A program made the translations under genes and the position numbers. A stretch of DNA of 22,736 bases from CAYTZO01 sp964442525 (lineage in GTDB: Bacteria; Patescibacteriota; Microgenomatia; UBA10105; UBA927). Positions 21,221 to 22,736 of the stretch are shown here, piece by piece (position 1 is the stretch's first letter; the number at the start of each line of letters is the position of its first letter). Below the pieces are notes generated by a model. It did not search any database, had not been told where the DNA came from, and saw nothing but the letters and a program-made list of their open reading frames with translations. The DNA lies in the NCBI GenBank assembly GCA_964442525.1, contig CAYTZO010000013.1, forward strand, positions 1 to 22,736, read 5' to 3'.

Positions 21221-21243
21221 CCCAAGACAGGCTCCCGTACACT
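21214..21243 (+). promoter_or_regulatory. Promoter of the pilin-like operon (leaderless)
   Basis: TTGACA (21214-21219), 18 bases, then TACACT (21238-21243). Eight bases separate the -10 box from the ATG at 21252, so the first gene is probably read from a leaderless mRNA. The -35 box overlaps that of the divergent sigma-factor gene. Confidence 0.6.
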
Positions 21244-21251
21244 AAATTTAT

Positions 21252-21569
21252 ATGGCACTAAACTCGGGAGTAAACTTGGGCGATCCAAGAGTTTTTTCAC
21301 CCGCGGGAAGCTTTGCCACGTTTGGCGATGTAGTTAACGTCGTTGTGCGCAATGCCTTTGTCCTGGCAGGGCTCATCAGCTTCGTTTTGTTGATTTTGGG
21401 CGGATTCGGGGTTATAGTGGCTGCAGGAGACGCCAAAAAACTTGAGGCGGCGCGCGGGCGGATTGTCGGTGCGGTGATTGGGCTTATCCTCATTATCGGG
21501 TCGTTCTGGATTGTACAGATACTGGGTATCATTACCGGGCGCAATTTGCTTAGCCCGCCAGGAGTGTAA
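21252..21569 (+). CDS. TrbC/VirB2-like two-helix membrane protein
   Basis: A 105-residue protein. After a 30-residue start with GDPRVFSPAGSF, helix one (about 34-55) runs into IVAAGDAKKLEAARGRIVGA and helix two (about 70-95). The helix-AGDxxKLxxA-helix layout is shared with the next three genes and with 12345-12686, and fits TrbC/VirB2-type pilin-like proteins. No signal peptide cleavage site is clear. It is the first gene of a plus-strand operon, two bases before the next. Confidence 0.65.
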   Translation: MALNSGVNLGDPRVFSPAGSFATFGDVVNVVVRNAFVLAGLISFVLLILGGFGVIVAAGDAKKLEAARGRIVGAVIGLILIIGSFWIVQILGIITGRNLLSPPGV

Positions 21570-21571
21570 TT

Positions 21572-21937
21572 ATGTCGCTGACGCACGAAACCCTTGCACA
21601 GGTCGTAGGTAACATCACTAATCCGTTGCCTTCGGCGTATCAGAATCTGCAGGGAAGCCGAGGAGGACTTGTTCTCTTTTTCACGAATATCCTCCGCCTT
21701 CTTTTTGTCGGCGCGGGAATCTACGCGTTCATTAATCTCATTATCGCCGGTTTTCAATTTATGATGGCCGGCGGCGACGCAAAGGCAATAACGGCCGCCT
21801 GGAGCAGAATCTGGCAATCACTTCTGGGGCTCCTTATTATCGTCGGGTCTTTTGCACTCGCCTCGCTTTTCGGACAGCTTATCTTTGGCAATCCCGGATT
21901 TATCTTAAACCCGCAGATTTTCGGGCCGGGACAGTAA
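21572..21937 (+). CDS. TrbC/VirB2-like two-helix membrane protein
   Basis: A 121-residue paralog. An N-terminal region of about 35 residues is followed by helix one (about 37-62, LRLLFVGAGIYAFINLIIAG), the turn FQFMMAGGDAKAITAAWSRI, helix two (about 83-107), and a Pro/Asn/Gly-rich tail (GNPGFILNPQIFGPGQ). It differs most in the turn, where the Lys-Leu of the others is Lys-Ala. It sits six bases before the next gene. A role as a structural subunit beside its paralogs is inferred. Confidence 0.62.
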   Translation: MSLTHETLAQVVGNITNPLPSAYQNLQGSRGGLVLFFTNILRLLFVGAGIYAFINLIIAGFQFMMAGGDAKAITAAWSRIWQSLLGLLIIVGSFALASLFGQLIFGNPGFILNPQIFGPGQ

Positions 21938-21943
21938 TTATTT

Positions 21944-22333
21944 ATGAAATTCTTGGCGCAACAGAGTATACCACTTGGCAACATCGGCGGCGAAGGCTTG
22001 GGGCCATTTGGTAAAGTGAGCTCATCGCTTGCCCAAAGCGGTGCAACCGGACTGCAAAAAATAACTTCTGCCGTCTCGGCTGCCATCGGTATTCTCACGA
22101 TTGCCGCGGCGATATGGTTCTTCTTCCAGTTTATTATCGGCGGATTTAGCTGGATTACGGCCGGCGGCGACAAGGGGAAGCTTACCGAGGCCCGCGATAG
22201 AATCACCAATGCATTCATAGGCCTTATTATCGTGGTCGCCGGCTGGTCAATCCTGGCCCTCACCGGCAAAGTCTTGGGTCTAGATACTCTTATAAGTAGC
22301 CCGTCGACATTTATACAAAATTTAGGACTCTAA
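21944..22333 (+). CDS. TrbC/VirB2-like two-helix membrane protein
   Basis: A 129-residue paralog. The first 40 residues are Gly/Ser-rich (LGNIGGEGLGPFGKVSSSL), then come helix one (about 46-68), the turn FSWITAGGDKGKLTEARDRI, helix two (about 84-108) and a short tail. The ITAGGDKG turn is nearly identical to that of the following gene, so these two are recent duplicates. Two bases separate them. Confidence 0.65.
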   Translation: MKFLAQQSIPLGNIGGEGLGPFGKVSSSLAQSGATGLQKITSAVSAAIGILTIAAAIWFFFQFIIGGFSWITAGGDKGKLTEARDRITNAFIGLIIVVAGWSILALTGKVLGLDTLISSPSTFIQNLGL

Positions 22334-22335
22334 TT

Positions 22336-22677
22336 ATGCGGCACCTTCTTGCACAAATCCGTAACCCCGTCCTTCAGGGCTCTCTGGGAAGCGGCTCGAT
22401 CGAAACAGGCGGGACCACGGTCGGCAAAATAATTGGGACTCTGATCGGCGCCATATTTATCTTTTCCTTCCTTTTGGCGTTCTTTTTCCTTTTGACCGGA
22501 GGAGTTTCCTGGATTACAGCCGGCGGCGACAAGGGTCAATTGCAGCTTGCCCGCGACAAAATCGTCAATGCCCTGGTGGGGCTTATTATCGTCGGCGCCG
22601 CGTGGGCAATATTTAAACTCGTCGGCGGATTTTTGGGCATTCAGTTCCCTAATTTGACCCTCCCGACCATCCAGTAA
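22336..22677 (+). CDS. TrbC/VirB2-like two-helix membrane protein
   Basis: A 113-residue paralog with helix one at about 36-58 (IGTLIGAIFIFSFLLAFFFL), the turn VSWITAGGDKGQLQLARDKI, helix two at about 72-95 (ALVGLIIVGAAWAIFKLVGG) and a C-terminal FPNLTLPTIQ. It is closest to the gene just upstream. Its stop codon TAA overlaps the ATG of the next gene by one base, so the operon continues past the window. Confidence 0.65.
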   Translation: MRHLLAQIRNPVLQGSLGSGSIETGGTTVGKIIGTLIGAIFIFSFLLAFFFLLTGGVSWITAGGDKGQLQLARDKIVNALVGLIIVGAAWAIFKLVGGFLGIQFPNLTLPTIQ

Positions 22678-22736
22678 TGAAGAAGAAACTCGGGGGATTG
22701 ACAAGATTATCTTTTTTGCATAACAATGAAAGTAAG
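22677..22736 (+). CDS. Start of a further gene, cut by the window end
   Basis: The ATG overlaps the last base of the preceding stop (TAATG at 22675-22679). Twenty codons are open to the window end, starting MKKKLGGLTRLSFLHNNESK. The short basic start is too little to name a family. Its position suggests another member of the pilin-like operon. Confidence 0.5.
   Translation, partial: MKKKLGGLTRLSFLHNNESK

Noticed and set aside
21248..21817. Minus-strand open frames opposite the pilin-like genes
   Set aside because: The plus-strand genes share a conserved paralogous pattern and a promoter; the minus frames are low-complexity shadows.

Overview
The window looks like a scaffold piece from a Candidate Phyla Radiation (Patescibacteria) bacterium, most likely in or near the Microgenomates. 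The reasons are compact gene packing with ATGA overlaps, a short SmpB/ComF/SpoIID set, several lineage-type small membrane proteins, tandem TrbC/VirB2-like two-helix proteins, and a mevalonate pathway with archaeal-style components. TGA is used as a stop codon, so the code is standard. The lineage is inferred from gene content only. A run of exactly 100 N (6111-6210) marks a scaffold join of unknown true length.

Layout. (1) 1-4799 is a tRNA-rich region on the minus strand. It holds only Arg and Ser tRNAs, two probable LAGLIDADG-type homing endonuclease genes that each end flush against a tRNA, and a small operon (GNAT acetyltransferase, SurE, nucleoside deoxyribosyltransferase-like). Its most striking content is two 'tRNA inside a tRNA' loci: a complete tRNA-Arg(CCG) inside the anticodon loop of a second Arg-like tRNA (4-183), and a complete tRNA-Ser(CGA) inside a decayed tRNA-Ser (1974-2142). 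In each, a perfect 7-8 bp GC-rich helix brackets the inner tRNA. (2) 4800-7073 holds thiamine pyrophosphokinase, a 5'-truncated comF, the gap, tmRNA (ssrA) and smpB; ssrA and smpB together form the trans-translation pair. (3) 7054-11553 encodes envelope proteins: a PP2C-like/TM/beta-propeller protein, a small membrane protein, a PH-domain membrane protein, and a secreted coiled-coil SpoIID-like protein with a permuted motif order. (4) 11624-12686 (+) carries two TrbC/VirB2-like membrane proteins. (5) 12689-20319 (-) is a nearly complete classical mevalonate operon: Yip1-like protein, HMG-CoA reductase, HMG-CoA synthase, thiolase, a DUF35-type OB-fold protein, mevalonate kinase, a probable phosphomevalonate kinase, diphosphomevalonate decarboxylase, then undecaprenyl diphosphate synthase. 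(6) 20399-21176 (-) encodes an ECF-like sigma factor and a small single-TM partner, divergent from (7) 21252-22736 (+), four tandem TrbC/VirB2-like proteins and the start of a further gene.

How it works together. The mevalonate operon would turn acetyl-CoA into isopentenyl diphosphate, and UppS uses prenyl diphosphates to make the lipid carrier for wall synthesis. No IPP isomerase is in the window. Thiolase, DUF35 protein and HMG-CoA synthase probably form the channelled complex known from archaea. Several promoters place the -10 box 6-8 bases before a start codon, which suggests leaderless mRNAs. The sigma-factor gene and the pilin-like operon share one overlapping -35 box.
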